A stretch of DNA of 64,000 nt from Anarhynchus alexandrinus (Eukaryota > Chordata > Aves > Charadriiformes > Charadriidae), in the NCBI GenBank assembly GCA_008711295.1, contig VUYV01000020.1, positions 2,219,296-2,283,295 on the forward strand, written 5' to 3'. The translations under genes and the position numbers were made by a program. Numbering within the stretch: position 1 is the stretch's first letter; each line of letters opens with the position of its first letter. This document shows positions 35,628 through 48,800 of this stretch, in pieces. Under the pieces are notes generated by a model. That model ran no database searches. It worked only from the letters and a program-made list of their open reading frames with translations, and was not told the DNA's origin.

Positions 35628-38600
35628 GTAAGTATTACCTTTTTATATAGATCAGAGAAGAGCAACAAGTCCACAAGAGATTAAAACGTTGTTTGGTTTA
35701 CATTGCAATATGAGTTATTATGTGGAACCTTCCTATCTTTACTGGTTTTTCAGACTGTCTGAACTATGTGCAAGTTTGTAAATACACAATCATGAGCTCT
35801 TCTTTGCTTCTGCCTTTCTCCTCCTCCCCATTCCTTGGGAAAAACAGTCATAGTTTGATGTCTGTGATGTTCATTAGCACAGAAATGGAACAAAGGGCAA
35901 TGGTCAGGGGCTGTGTCTTTGACTTCTTGCTTGACCAAATGCTTGTGATTTCTAAATTTATTATCAAGATAAAGTCACTGAATTTTCACTCCCATTTGTC
36001 CAAAGATGAAACAAACAGCAAAAGCAACCAGATTATGTAGCAGGGAGACTGGAATTCCTTGTTTTGGCTATCTTTGTACATTTTCTTAAACATGGCAATA
36101 CTTCTCACAGGTTATTCTGGAGATTAAGTTGTTCAGCTTTCTATGGCAAGAGTGAGCTGGGTACTGTACAGATACATGCAACTATTTGCCTAGAAGAGCT
36201 CAATGTTTTGACCTAGATCTAGAAGGTTCACTAAGCTCTTCTGTACAACCACAAATCTGCTGTTTGTTTGCCACAGACTAGTTCCTGGCTTGCACATGAA
36301 GGTTGATAAATATTGGAGAGGAGCTTGAAGTTAGCTATCCTCTTCAGCCCTCTTTGCCTCCTCTTCACCCCATCTGCTTGTTACAAGAAGGAATACCTGA
36401 CTTGTTTTATTTAAGCCCTGTAGAAGCAGCAGACTCTGAAATGTTCAAGAGTCTCTCTGAAATCTTTTCAAGTTAATTGTACTTCTGTAAAGTACTTTAC
36501 AACATTCTGTCTCCAATTCAGTGCTGACCACATGCTATCAATGCCTCAAAGTCTCCAGATACAGTACAAGTGTAATCCTACATATCAAATTGCTTCAAAT
36601 GAATTTGCTCGTCAGATGGTTAAGGCATAGTTCCTTCAGACTTCTTGCACATCCAGAATATAAATGCAATAAAGTGTGGGGTTTTTTAAATCAGAATATA
36701 GGCTGGTAAGTGAAAAAATGCAAATTACAGCCAGAGTATCTCCCTTAGTGACACCGCATCCTTCGCTAATACTGCCGCCTCTCTTCTCTCAATATGGTAA
36801 ACTGTGAAATCTGAATGATAAAAATACAGGACAGTGGTGAGTGATGTTTTTCAAAAGTACTCTCTATTAATCTGTCTTTGCTCCCATTAGGTTTATGGAA
36901 GTTTTAATATCAACTTCAGGTAGGGACATTGCTTGAGTGCTTTTGAAAAGCCACTTTTACAAAGTAGACTCTTCCAGGCAGGAATTCTACAAACATTCAC
37001 GGAAACAACACCTGGTATCTCAAGCACTCAATTTTATTTGGAACCTCTGGGAGCAGTCACAGAACAAACTATTACAGAGTAAGAACAAATATTTAAATAC
37101 AGAAAATGGGGCGATTTAAGCAGAAAGCCTAGTTTTACCAACAAATGCAGTCTGCCTTCAGTCCATTTCATTGTGAGTCTAGAAATTTTAACTTGTGTTA
37201 TGGCACAATCAGTGTTGGAAAGAGGGGTACAGGAAGCGGATTTCAGCTTGTTCAGTAATGTGTGAAGCTGAAGGTAAGTGTAGCACTGGATGGTTTGGTG
37301 GAGAGATGCACTTGGAAAGTTGGAAGAAGAGAAAATGATGATTAGAGTATTCCCAGATTTGTGAATCAATTTCATAGCCTTTCTGTCTGAAGGTGTAATT
37401 GAAACTTCTGGAGTTGGGTGCCCATCTCTTTTCTTAATCCAGCTATGCAAAGTTTATGTTCATGTTCTGTGAAACTCTAGATCAGCATTGCTGAATTTGA
37501 GAAAATACTTCAGACATATAACCCAAGAATTCTCTGGCTTTTAGGGGCCTCGAGTTTTATTTTTAGTTTGAAATCAAACACGTTTTTTACATGCTGGTAT
37601 CTTGATGAGTAAAAATTACAGATTTTTTATCTCCATCTATCAAGTAGGAAATCAGTACTGCTGGAACCACATAGGTATTTTCAATACATATGCTTAGCTT
37701 CAATGCCAGATTATGAAATTTTGCAGCTTCAATAGCATCTTTTATTTTCCTGAATTTGAAGGGTCTGATGGGGAGGGGAAGATATATATAATCCATATAT
37801 CATCTGATTCTAGAAGTATCAGATTATTCGCTATTCTTTCTGTTCCCTGAACTCACTCAGATGTTTGACTGTAGAGTTATTTCATGGTTTTGTGTATCTT
37901 AACCCTTCTGCTTTGTTGAGCAGACCTTTATTTTGTTATGCCTAAGTTATGCACAGTTAGAAAGCTTAGAAAATTGGGGGGGTTATGTGACTCAGAGTCA
38001 CTTAAATAACACAATTTCCTCTTCTCTCCGTCTTTGTAAATCCTGGGCGCTATTTAGAATGCTGCCTTGTCTGAAAGTAATAACACCTACTGTAAGCATG
38101 AGCTGGCAAAAACCAGTGTTCCTGCTTAACTAAATAGATTTTGCTGTTAATCAACTGCTAACTTGATCCTCCATCAAGCTGTCGGCTTGCTTACTGGAAA
38201 CCTTTTCAACAGGTCCATCTTGCGTGTTGCTGGTTCAAATTGTGTTATCTTTGCTGTATCCTGTTGTATGGTAAATGATAAATTATGGTTTATTCAGCCC
38301 TTCATAAAGTTTTCATTCCTAAATGAGTGATTAAAAATCTGCTATGTTTGCATTTTCCATGTCCTTATAATTTCTGATGTGAATCCACATGTTTTAGTAC
38401 TTTGCTAGAAAAGCAGCAAGCATTTTCAGAGGTTTTGAAAACAGAACTAAGTACTAGTTTTCTTTATTTGTACACAAAATGTTTCTTTTTCAGTATGGTA
38501 TTCCCTTAGTTGGCTCCTAATGGAAACCGGTGCCTCAATTTGTTGCTTCATTAGGCTAGAATTTGCTGTTGTATTCATGTCTGTCTTTGTACTTTGAAGT

Positions 38601-39904
38601 ACATGGACTGCTTGCCACAAAAAACAATGCTCACTGGCTAGCACTTGAAAGTAGTCAAGCTTTATCTTCAACTTTTATTACACAGCCAGGCTTGAAGCTA
38701 AATAATTCTTTGGAAAATCGTATAGCTGGTTACAGTGGCAACAAAGATATTTCTAATTTCTAGAACACCTACTAATAAAGAACTATAACATTCCAGATAT
38801 AAACATAGATATTGTTTGGCATACATTTAATTTCTTTTACTCTATGCCCAAAGAATTTTTAAAAGGGGAAGGCTGGTAGGGAAAAGATGTCTTAGCATAA
38901 TTAGTACACTTGAAAAGGTGAGGTGTATGCTAAGCTTGAGAAAGACAATCACCATGACATGGAATTAAGAAAAAAATGAATAAATTACTTTAGTTGGGCT
39001 TCACTTATTTATAAGCTTGATTTGCACTGCTGGCCCCAAAGATTCTTCTTACTCTGTTAGTATGCATTATTCTGCGGCTTTAAAAAAAATGTAAAGATCT
39101 GAGTAATAGGTCTGTTTGGGTTGTTAGAACAGGGCAATGTTTTGTGTAAGGATTGTGAAAGGATTTTAAATGGTTTTAGTTGACTCCTTTTCCCCCAACA
39201 TGTCTTAAAGTTTTGGAGGGGAAATAGAAATTAATAGAAAGTGAGTTTATTCAAATATAGTTTTTATATCTAAGCTTAGGACTAATTGTTCTACTTCTGT
39301 CAAAAATAATACCATCAACCAAATTATCCAGCATATTTATGCTGCGTGTTCCTAGTACTCAATATATACAGGATAATTTGAAATACAGGAGAGAGAAAGA
39401 TACCTGAAACTTTCTAGGCTTGCTGGAGTTTCAAGAGTTAAACAGAGGTTACATTTTGAGTGAAGTTAGTATAATACCACTTGAGGGGTCTGCTTTTTTT
39501 CTCTGTCTATACTATCATGTCATGGAAGTTGTGGAGTGCAGGGCTGCTATGTTGTTTTGTGGCAATACTGGTATGATTTTGCTATGCATTACATAGAAGA
39601 TGTAATGCGTTAAAGATGCTGTGTGGAAGACACAGCTGCCTGGGACCTGGCTGTGTGAAAGTGGTGTGTGCACACCTATGCAATGTAGAGTGTCAGTAGG
39701 GCCAATGGCTCAGCTGCTGGTTTGATTTGCTCAATTATTTTCTCCTTTTTCCTCCTCCTTCATCTTCCCCCATTTAAAATAGTGGGAAGGGGCAAGTACT
39801 GATGGAGGACAGACCCATGAAGTACTTCTGTACAATGGTTAGTGGAAGAAAGAGAATTTCTTTCCCAGCTGGCACTCAAATGTTGTGTATTGAGGTAGGA
39901 TGGA

Positions 39905-39932
39905 TTTTTTTCTCTCTCTCTTTTCTTCTTTC
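39905..39932. repeat. Polypyrimidine tract with CT repeat
   Basis: Twenty-eight bases of only T and C, including five CT units. Confidence 0.8.
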
Positions 39933-42528
39933 TGGCTACTACTAATTTCAAGTTGGTAGGGCTTTTTCCAGTCACATTTGAAAGTGTCTTTTCACCAACA
40001 GAGTCTAGGAAAATTGAATGCCTTTTAATTAAGAAAATTAACATTTTACAGTCAGTCAATTCTATCATCAAGCTACCCTGTAGGACATTAGTGGCTGTTT
40101 CATTGTATTGCATCTTGCTAAATTCACAGGCTACTAGTCTGGGGCTCATTTGTTAAAAATATAAATTGCACTCAAACAAAAATATGACCTCTTCTCAGTA
40201 CTGGCTCCCTGAAAAGACTGCCAAATAGTCTTAATTTAATTTTTTCCTCTGTCTTTACAAGACATCACTGATATTTTCCATGTGTTTTCTTTTTCTTATG
40301 TTAGGGGATTGCCAGTCCTGTTGTACAGATTGATATACAAGCAAAGACAAGAGCTCAGCCCCTTTTTTGTCTCAGACTTGCATTATTTTTAGTTTTTCAT
40401 AGCTCTGTTTTCTACTATGTTTGCATCTTTATGGTAAAGCCAGTTTCTTCTTGTTTTGTTAATATCTTGTTCACCTTCTAACTCATAACCTTTCCAAATG
40501 ACTCGTTGAAACACCAGCTGTAATTTAGTCTCTTGTGTATAGGTTTTGTGATGATGTAAAAAAAATATGTTTAGAAATATGACTTAATTGCCATGATGTT
40601 TGCACATTGCCAGCATGAAAGCCGAGTTACCTATTTAGAATGTGCAACCCACAGCTTTAATAAATTAAACTTTCTTGTAACTCCATTCTCCTATAAATGC
40701 GTGCATAAGATAGGAGAGGGAATGTTTTTCTTTTTTTCCCATTTAGCAATTTGCTTGAGTTATAGAAAAGTCTGTGCTCTTTTTTGTGTATTTGCTCGTT
40801 TGGAAACCTTCTATAGTTTATAGAGACACTAGTGATTTGTTCCTTAGCCTCCCTGTGGAGTTTGTTCCATATTACAATCTAATTCCATGTCCGTGTCGTG
40901 CACTCCTGAGCTGTTAATTTGTACATTTCGATGCAGTTTGTTTCATCGTGTTTTTGTAATCCAAACTGAATGTAACGAGCTATGTGCTTTGGGGACCCAG
41001 CCTTGCCTTGCCAATTAGAACAAGTGGTTACTGAGAGAGAGCATGTTTTAAATAAAACATGGCACCTCTGCATGGGACCAGTAGCGTTCAGGGAATAAAA
41101 CAGGATATTTAACTCTTTCTTTCTGAGAAGACAGGTCAGTATCAGTGAGTGTGTTTTAGGAACCTTCAGCTCATTCCTTTGAGAAGTATGATGCAGATTC
41201 ATGTTTCATCTTGCAAATAAAATTTAGTTTGTCATTGGAGATGTGTTACTCAGTACTGCATGCAGAGTATTTAGGAATGCAGAAGGATAGCTGTTGAGTT
41301 GACTGCATATTTTCTGGGATTCTAATTGCTAATGCCACGTGAAAATTGTACAGGACTAGCAGCTAACCTTTCTCTTTCCCCTTGTACTGCTACCCAAGAG
41401 GCTGAAGTAGGACAGGAAGAGTGCCAGGTGGTAAAAGAGCTAGTTTCAAAATGTATTTTACAAGGGAAGGAATCTAGACACTTATTAAATAAGAGTGCTA
41501 AGGTTATGTGGTAGGTGACCATGAGGAAAGGCTCATTGTTACTCTGCCGTTTTGAGGTAACTGGGAAAGGGTACCTCTGTGACCATCAGTATTTGTAATT
41601 GTTACAGACCTTATCCAGCATTCTACTGGTCTTTAACTAAATTTCTTGGTGAATTCAAGCAAGACACAACAACCATTTTAGAAGTTAACTCTACTTTACA
41701 TTTATTTTCTTGCATTCCAGCCCCAACATTTCCTCTCCTTTCTTTTCAGTCTTAACTTGCACATTCTACATGCTTGTACATCTTCAAAGGGAAGAAGTTA
41801 CTGTTCACCAACAACCTTCAGCTATGGACACTGAGAAAGAATTTAGGTGAACAGTCATGGCGATTTACTCGGACAACATTTCAGCAGTCCTTGCATACAT
41901 AAGCAAGGCAAGACCAAGAAAGACCTCCCTTGTGAAAACCTTTTAGCTCAGCAGCTAGATGTAAAAGCAACTATAGCTGTTCACTAAGGTGATTTAAGCT
42001 GTTAGGTAAGCAGGTGTACAGGAGAAATGTGATCTGGATAATAGAACGAAATGCAACTGATGACTTTTCAATTGCCTGTCCACTTTATATGAAAGGAATG
42101 GGATCTACCAGCTAGACAGCTAGCTAGGAGCTTGGGATCAATGGGCATTTTTTTGTGATACTAGACAACTCGCTTTTTTTTGTTTTCCACTTCTGTTCCT
42201 CATGAGGGATGACAATATTTCCCCGCTTTACTGGAATGTTTGTGAAGATAAAATATGTATGATGTTTAGTACAGTAACAGTGGTCATCTAAGTAGCTGAG
42301 ATAAATCTAAAGCACTATCTTGGGAAACCAAAAGTCATTTTGAGGAACAATATCAGTACTTTCCTCTTCCAAATTAGCTTCAAGTAAGCATGCCATTAGC
42401 ACATATTAGATTAAAATGCAAATTGTCTGTCTTCAAAGTCAGTCAAGGCCCTCAGGCTGAGTAAATTGGCCAAACTATGGGATAGAAACTTGATCCTTTG
42501 GTTGTATGTAAAGCAGCTTCACCCCCAG

Positions 42529-42541
42529 CCCCCCCCCCCCC
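42529..42541. repeat. Poly(C) run of 13
   Basis: Thirteen C after CACCCCCAG; resolved here without an N. Confidence 0.88.
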
Positions 42542-43144
42542 AAACTCTAGCATAGTGCAGGAAATTAGTTTAACAAATTTGTGTCAGATCTTATGGAGGA
42601 AGAAGGCAATCTTATTTCAGAAAATCTGTAATTAAGTTGATTTTGTCTATTTATGCTTTCAAACCCTTATAGTCACAAGCCCCAAGATGCATGTCCAAGT
42701 AGTCTGTCCAACATCACCTGTGTGTGACATGGAGAACAAGGACTTCTGGCTATTTGGCCCACACTGTAACGACAAGCTGATTTTGGACTTACCTCTTATG
42801 CCCTTGAGGAACGGATGCTGTGAGGGACCTTTTGCTTCTTTATTTTGTCTAGCCCTCATAAGTCTTAGGCAGAATTCTGGAGTTTCAGTTCTCTTCATTC
42901 CTATATGTGGCTATTGTACAGTTGCAGTTCTGTTCTTCATCTTCTTGGCACTGTATCTTTAGTTCAGTTTGTTTCTCCTCTTAATTTGAATGAAATAACA
43001 TTGTATTGTTGGAATTAATGCATACTATTTCTTTTAACCCTTTTAATGCTGTTTCTTGTAGAGCCTGCAAGCATTCCAGTCATTCTTTACTCATATCAGT
43101 CTTCATATATATATTAGAAATCTTGTATGTTCTCACAAAGTTAG

Positions 43145-43158
43145 TCACCAGAGGGCAA
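43145..43158 (+). promoter_or_regulatory. CTCF-like motif
   Basis: TCACCAGAGGGCAA resembles the CTCF core CCACCAGGGGGCGC: the central CACCAG-GGGC is kept, with an A in the G run and weaker ends. A single motif match is not proof of binding. Confidence 0.35.
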
Positions 43159-43207
43159 ACTGCTCATGCAGATTTAGTCAATACAACTATAACTTTACCT
43201 TTTTTTT

Positions 43208-43250
43208 AAAACAAAACAAAACAAAACCAAAAAAACCCCAACAAAACACA
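43208..43250. repeat. A/C-only low-complexity tract
   Basis: Repeated AAAAC units (ACAAAACAAAACAAAACC), then A7, CCCC and AACAAAACACA: 43 bases with no G or T. Confidence 0.9.
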
Positions 43251-43561
43251 TTGTCTGTGAATGAGTTTACATGTAGTATTAATTAGATGGAAAGTGAAAA
43301 GTATAATGACTTTTTTTTGGGAGATATGGAAGTTAGTCTTTTGTGTTGAATGAAAGGGAATTTTTTAAAGCTAACATTCCAACTGTTGGACTAATTTGCA
43401 AACTTTGGGGGGAAAAAAAATCCCCCTTAGATAAAAGTTTTTCTTGTGATCACATCAAAATATCACTTAATTATTAATCAGGGAGAATAATAGTAGGTTA
43501 AAATAGCTTCTAGCAGGAATCTGGTTTTAACCTTAATTGTGAGTAGAGTAATCTCCATAAT

Positions 43562-43587
43562 GGGGAGGGGAGTTGGGGAGTGGAGGG
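43562..43587 (+). other. Canonical G-quadruplex motif
   Basis: Four G runs of 4, 4, 4 and 3 with loops of 1 (A), 4 (AGTT) and 6 (AGTGGA) bases. This satisfies the standard G3+ with loops 1-7 rule, on the strand that would be present in the ZFAND3 pre-mRNA. Confidence 0.8.
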
Positions 43588-44880
43588 TGGAAATCTTATG
43601 CTAGAGATCTCTAAGCCTGCAGGGCTGTAGATAAGGCCTTCCTTGAAAAGATACCCAAAATAATTGCATCTCTAGTAACTGACTGTGTAAGATTTTTATT
43701 CCTTTCCTTTGCAAAAAGCATAGACTCTTGACTCAATCTGGCACAGAAGATTTAGGAAATGACAAGACAGGTTACGGTGCCATAATAATTAATCCAATTG
43801 CATGTATGCATTAGAACTGTCTTTTAATTATGCTAAAAGGATACAAGATTAGCCCAGTAATCTTATGCTTTCTTGTAATCTCCTGGTTTAAATCACAGGT
43901 CATTAAACATCATCTAGGTAAGCTCTGTTTGCTGAAAATGTCTTCTTTAAACTGATACCCTGTCCTGATGTAAAGACACTGGGGGTGGTTCTGCATGTAC
44001 CAGGGGCGCTAGTATGTCTAATGAATAACCTCTGTCACTGTTAAGTAAGAAATAAGGTACACACTTTGAATTGCAACTCTATAGGGATGGTTCTCCAGAA
44101 TTGTACTCTCATTCATTGTACTGAATAGGAAGCAATAGAAGGCATTCTGTCATGCCCTATATCTTCTTACTACAGCATTTGGACATTGACCTGAATGGAG
44201 AATAATTATTTTCTTTATAGAATTTCTTTAGAGAACTAATTAGCCCCCTAGTGCTTCAAGAAAATAAGTAATTTACCATCTTGACATTTCTGTGAGTTGA
44301 GGCGGTGATGTTCTTGTTCACTATACATAGATAAGAATCTAAAGCACAAAATGTTAAACATCCACAGATGTTGGATATCAACTTTGAGAAGCCTTGGGAC
44401 TGTAGTCCTTTCTTAATCTGCCTCCCCCAAAGCATGTAATTTTGTGATGCTTTAAACATTGGAAGTACAGATCTCCCTACCTTTATGGAACTGTCTAGGG
44501 TATTGAATGCTTCTGCTAGTGAACCCAAGAATACCTATTTGAACATCCTGGAAATAAATGAGTAGGAGGAACTCATAAAAGTCACATAGGAATTCTGTGG
44601 CAGAGACGGTGGGTAGAATTTAGTTCTCTTTGCTTTCTCTTCAGGATTTTCCTGGGGATTAAAATGAAGTCAGGAGTCTTGCAGAAAGGAGTTTTGCTTT
44701 CTACAAAATTTTGATTGCCCATTTTGAACTTCTTTCTTTCCAGTAAGCAAGTTAAGCATCCTCCAAAAGAGAAGTTCTGTGATTGTTTGCATGCACTATA
44801 AAAATAATTTAAAATTAAATAAAGAGTTCAGTGTACAAGTGTACAAAAATTATTAGGTCAGACGCTTCCCGATTTCAGAC

Positions 44881-44898
44881 AGCTTGATGTATCAAGCT
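44881..44898. repeat. 18-bp inverted repeat
   Basis: AGCTTGAT and ATCAAGCT flank a 2-base centre (GT). The 8-bp arms are perfect, but a 2-base loop is too tight for a stable hairpin without opening the ends of the arms. Confidence 0.8.
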
Positions 44899-45718
44899 TA
44901 GTGTAGTATTTTGCCATCCTGTAATGCCACCCCCCATCCTTCTGGTATACATAAATTCAGTTATGTGGAACTGTGACTGTTGCTGGGCCAAAGCATTTGG
45001 AAAAACTGAGTCAGTAGTGTTGATTCTGAGCTGTTGGGCTGTAATAAGGTCACAAGTTGGACCCAAATGCTCTGTCAAACTTGTGATCAGAAGTACTGAA
45101 TCTGAACGAGCAGTCCAGTGGTAGTCTTCTAGAGAGTCCATCTTCTGAGATTGCTCTTCTCTTTTTGCAGCAAGAAAAGAGCAAAGTATCTCTAGTAATG
45201 GTCTTCAGAGCATAATGCAAGGGTTTTTTCCTCTCCTTTGTGTTAAGACTTGTCATGGGACAAATTTGGAGGGAGGCTCTGGTTTGTATATTTTAACTAC
45301 TAATGTTACCCACAGCATAGCTTTTCTTACTTGAGTAGGTGAACACACAAATTTCATGATGAACAAGGTTGATGAACTTAGAAAGCTCCGAGGTTTCCTC
45401 CTTGTACACTAAACATTGTTTTGTATTTATGTACATTTATATACATAAGCAGTTCAGCAAAATTGGTAGCATTTTTATTTGATCTCAGTTCCTAAATAAG
45501 AGGAGCTTTTATATTTTGGGATTGGGGAGTTTCTGCCCAGCTCTGTGGGAAAGGTCCCATATAAATGGAGAGGAAGTTACGAATAGCCAATAGATCTCTT
45601 GGAGGGTTGTAAGCATTAGAAATGACCAAAAGTAACCTTGTGCATCTCAAATACTTCAGGATTGCTCAAAGTGGTCTTGGTACTTGCTTCCAGTTAAATT
45701 CTCTTTAGCTTATCATAC

Positions 45719-45748
45719 AATCATAGAATGGTTTAGGTTGGAAAGGTT
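45719..45748 (-). mobile_element. CR1 LINE 3' terminal stub
   Basis: AATCATAGAATGGTTTAGGT followed by TGGAAAGG is the reverse complement of the CR1 3' terminus (CCTTTCCAACC...CCATTCTATGATT). Only about 30 bp is recognisable before similarity is lost, so this is an extreme 5' truncation or a decayed remnant. Confidence 0.65.
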
Positions 45749-45852
45749 TGCAGTGAACTAAATCGGTAATAAAAAAAGCATTTCTTTATTGGTAATTGTA
45801 TGTTACAGCCTTTGCTCTCTTAACCAAAGATGTTGTGGTTTTGCCTTCTGTC

Positions 45853-45898
45853 TGGTTTTTTTTTTTTGGTTGTGTTTTTGTTTTGTTTTGTTTTTTTT
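45853..45898. repeat. T/G-only low-complexity tract
   Basis: TGG followed by a T run, then GGTTGTG and TTTTG units, ending in T8; about 46 bases without A or C. It lies about 100 bp from the CR1 stub. Confidence 0.88.
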
Positions 45899-48800
45899 CT
45901 TCAGAGTAGGGGAAAAACCCTCGGACACTTTAGATGGTGTCTGTGGAGGTAATTACCAGAGTCTGGCTTATTTTTAGGCTGAAAATGAAATATATTGTGC
46001 TATCTACCATTGTGTTTTAGCGATGTTTAGTATAGTGTTACTGCTCTTAATAGACAAGCTTTCGTTCACCTTTGTTGGCATGTCCTGCCCTGCAATATGT
46101 GAAGAAATAGAAAGGTGGTCCCAGTGTAGGTGAGTGCACTGTTTCACCATGACATTTTCTGTGTCTCAGCAAAGTCTGTGCATCACTTCAGCTCCTCAGT
46201 GGAACTGCCGTCTGCTGAAGAGCTTTGAGCAGCAATTTAAAAGCTAGAGTTTGACAACTCTGGCTCCTTTTTTAATTTTTTAAATGAGACTCACTAGTAT
46301 CTAGAGAAAACTGTAATAGATATAAATAATCCTAGAAATGCAGAAGCCTGTAACGGGTGTTGACAATCTACCCAATTGACAAGGGTAAGTTAATGTTTAG
46401 AAATACCTCAAATATTAATTTTTATTTTGCACCATTTCTGTTAGTGTCTGTAATTATCATTTTAAAAGAGTTAAAATTATTGTATAACTGGAAACTTTTT
46501 AACTGTAAGTGTTTAATTTAAGATAGACGTAGAAGTCACTTGTTTTGACAATCAGCACATGAAAATCATAGCTGATGCATGACTGCTGCTAATCAGAGGG
46601 AGCTGGATGGGTTCCAATATGAACAACTTTTTTATTTTTGTTTTAATTGGGCTCTTGGATCTATGAACAACTGAACTGAAAAAAATGTCTCTGAATCCAA
46701 AATCAAGATGGCTGGCAGTATTCTCCAAATCAGTGTATCTGGTAGCTGTGGATAGCAGTAGGTCTCCAGTGCATTTCAGCACATTTTTTTTTTCTTTTTT
46801 TTTTATGTTCTTTCAAAGAAAGGGTCTTGGTGTGCCTCAGTTGGGAGGAAATACATAGGAATATTCATCAAACAGGTTTAGAAATGCGGAGTGCTGGAAG
46901 CTTTTGTAACAGAACCTGTTTTTCTTGGTGGTAACCAAAAGAGCTTTTTTGATGTAAAGGTCAGATTTCATGTATTTGTTCCCACTTGATCTCTTTTTGA
47001 CAGAATGAAAGCTATTTTGCCCTTGATTTTTAAGATATTTACTGTGAGTTAGTACTGCATAAACATCTGACATTGTGAGCAGCTGTGTTCTGAACATGCC
47101 CTAGTAAATGGTGAAAGGAATTTTAAGATATTTATTGGGGCCTTTTCTGTAGGTACTGTAGCATAGTACAGAATGTCCATTTACGGGAGAGCAGAAGTAA
47201 TTGTTTTGTTTTTAACTTGAAACCATTTTCTCTTCCACACAGCAAGCTGCAATAAGTAACTCCCTGTAGAGAGAGAATGAATAGTCAGTTGTGACTCCAG
47301 ACACACACCTGAGCCTGAGAAATTAAGTTGTGCCTTAACCTACAAGGAAGGAAAACTTATAGCTCTCTCACTTTTGACTTCTGAAGATGTTTTCAGTGGA
47401 CTTGAAAGTTTATCTTCTTTTATAATATTTCAGAAAATAATCAAAGTACTAAACCCTTGTATACTATTATGGCAGCTTGTTCAGTAGTTAAATTTACCAA
47501 GGTATTCAAATGAGAGTCTAGCTGCTTTAAAAAAAAAATAAGCAGGTAATCTTATCAGTGTGATGACACATAATTTATATAAATTCAAGTTGAAGATTAT
47601 TTCTGTGAAGGACAAGAACAGTTTGTGACCCTTTCTGCCCTCCAGTAAAATTGATCAGAATCAATTTAATGGATTTTATAAAGGTTTAGTTAAGAAGAAA
47701 ACTTTGAAACCATTCTAGAGGTTTCAAAATTTGAAACAGATTTTTAATATATTTACCTATACAAATGTGTGTTAGGGTGGCATTTCAAGGCTTGTGTTAT
47801 CAAGCAGAAGTCTTGCATCTTCTTAAACTATGCTTGAGTAACGCCAGATTAAATGTTCTTTTCTACATGTGTTTTTTAAAGTATTCTTCTTCAGTGCGTA
47901 GAAAAATGCTGAAGTTCTTAACCATTTTCTCTTCCCTGTGGTGTTGTTCCATGACAGTCAGGAATAAAGTAAAGATATCCTTATCTGGACCATATTTAAT
48001 GGGGAAATAAGCTAAAATGTTGGTCTGTGTTTATATAAACGTATACACACGTACATAGACATTCTTTATTTTTATAAGTATATATGTTCTCTCTAGGTAT
48101 GTGCTCTGTACTTTATGTAATTGCTGTGAAGTGACTTTTTACTCTGAATTGTATGTTAAATATTTCCCATTATGAAGCTACTTCACTTTTTAGAATTTTA
48201 TGTTAACTTGTCACATTCCTAATCAAAATAATCCTTCGGCAATTGAAAGACCTCAGTGATGTGCCAAATCCCACGTATGTTCTTTCGAATCAACTATCTT
48301 TTACCTGCTAGATGCTATAAAGGAACAGATGAGGTATGAAGTTATAGAAGTCACGGGCTAAGCACTCTCATGGAAATACTAAACTACCTCTTGTTATAGT
48401 AACCTCTTCTGGAAATGCAGAGAAAGTATTTTATTAATTTTCGTGTCTTTTAATTATTTTAATGATTAACATGAAATTCCAAAACAATAAGAATGAAAAC
48501 TAGCTTCCAGGCACCTCTGCTTTAATCTGTAAACAGGGCTGTTGGGAAGGAATATCATGCAGGATGTGGCAGTCTGAAGCAGTCATTTCTACTAACAGAA
48601 GTAGTTCTTCTAAATAAATACAAAGCATGTCTTAAACTTAATAAATCCAAGGCATTTGAGGTAACTCCTTATTTAACCAAGTAATCCATTTTAAAATCCT
48701 GTATTTGTAAACTTTCTATTCAATTCCAGTTTGCTTTCAAATGTATTCCTAAACTATGAATAGACAAATAAGGTAGCAAACAAGAAATGTCCAACAAAAC

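Larger units (their letters stand above)
33447..43144. other. Proximal intron 2, nothing confirmed
   Basis: After the donor, the exon 2 frame stays open in the intron to a stop at 33788-33790. The two exon-like candidates lie at about 35.5 kb. T runs (34005-34015, 34126-34139) and a T/G tract at 34707-34746 are present. The 138-aa (37034-37450) and 129-aa (39760-40149) minus-strand frames show no domain or coding signature that I can recognise. Confidence 0.65.

Noticed and set aside
37034..37450. 138-aa frame on the minus strand, the longest in the window
   Set aside because: No recognisable domain, no splice or promoter context, ordinary AT-rich intron composition, and antisense to the gene. 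A chance frame is the simplest explanation.
39760..40149. 129-aa frame on the minus strand
   Set aside because: Contains low-complexity KKKREREK from a pyrimidine tract read in reverse; no domain and no gene context.
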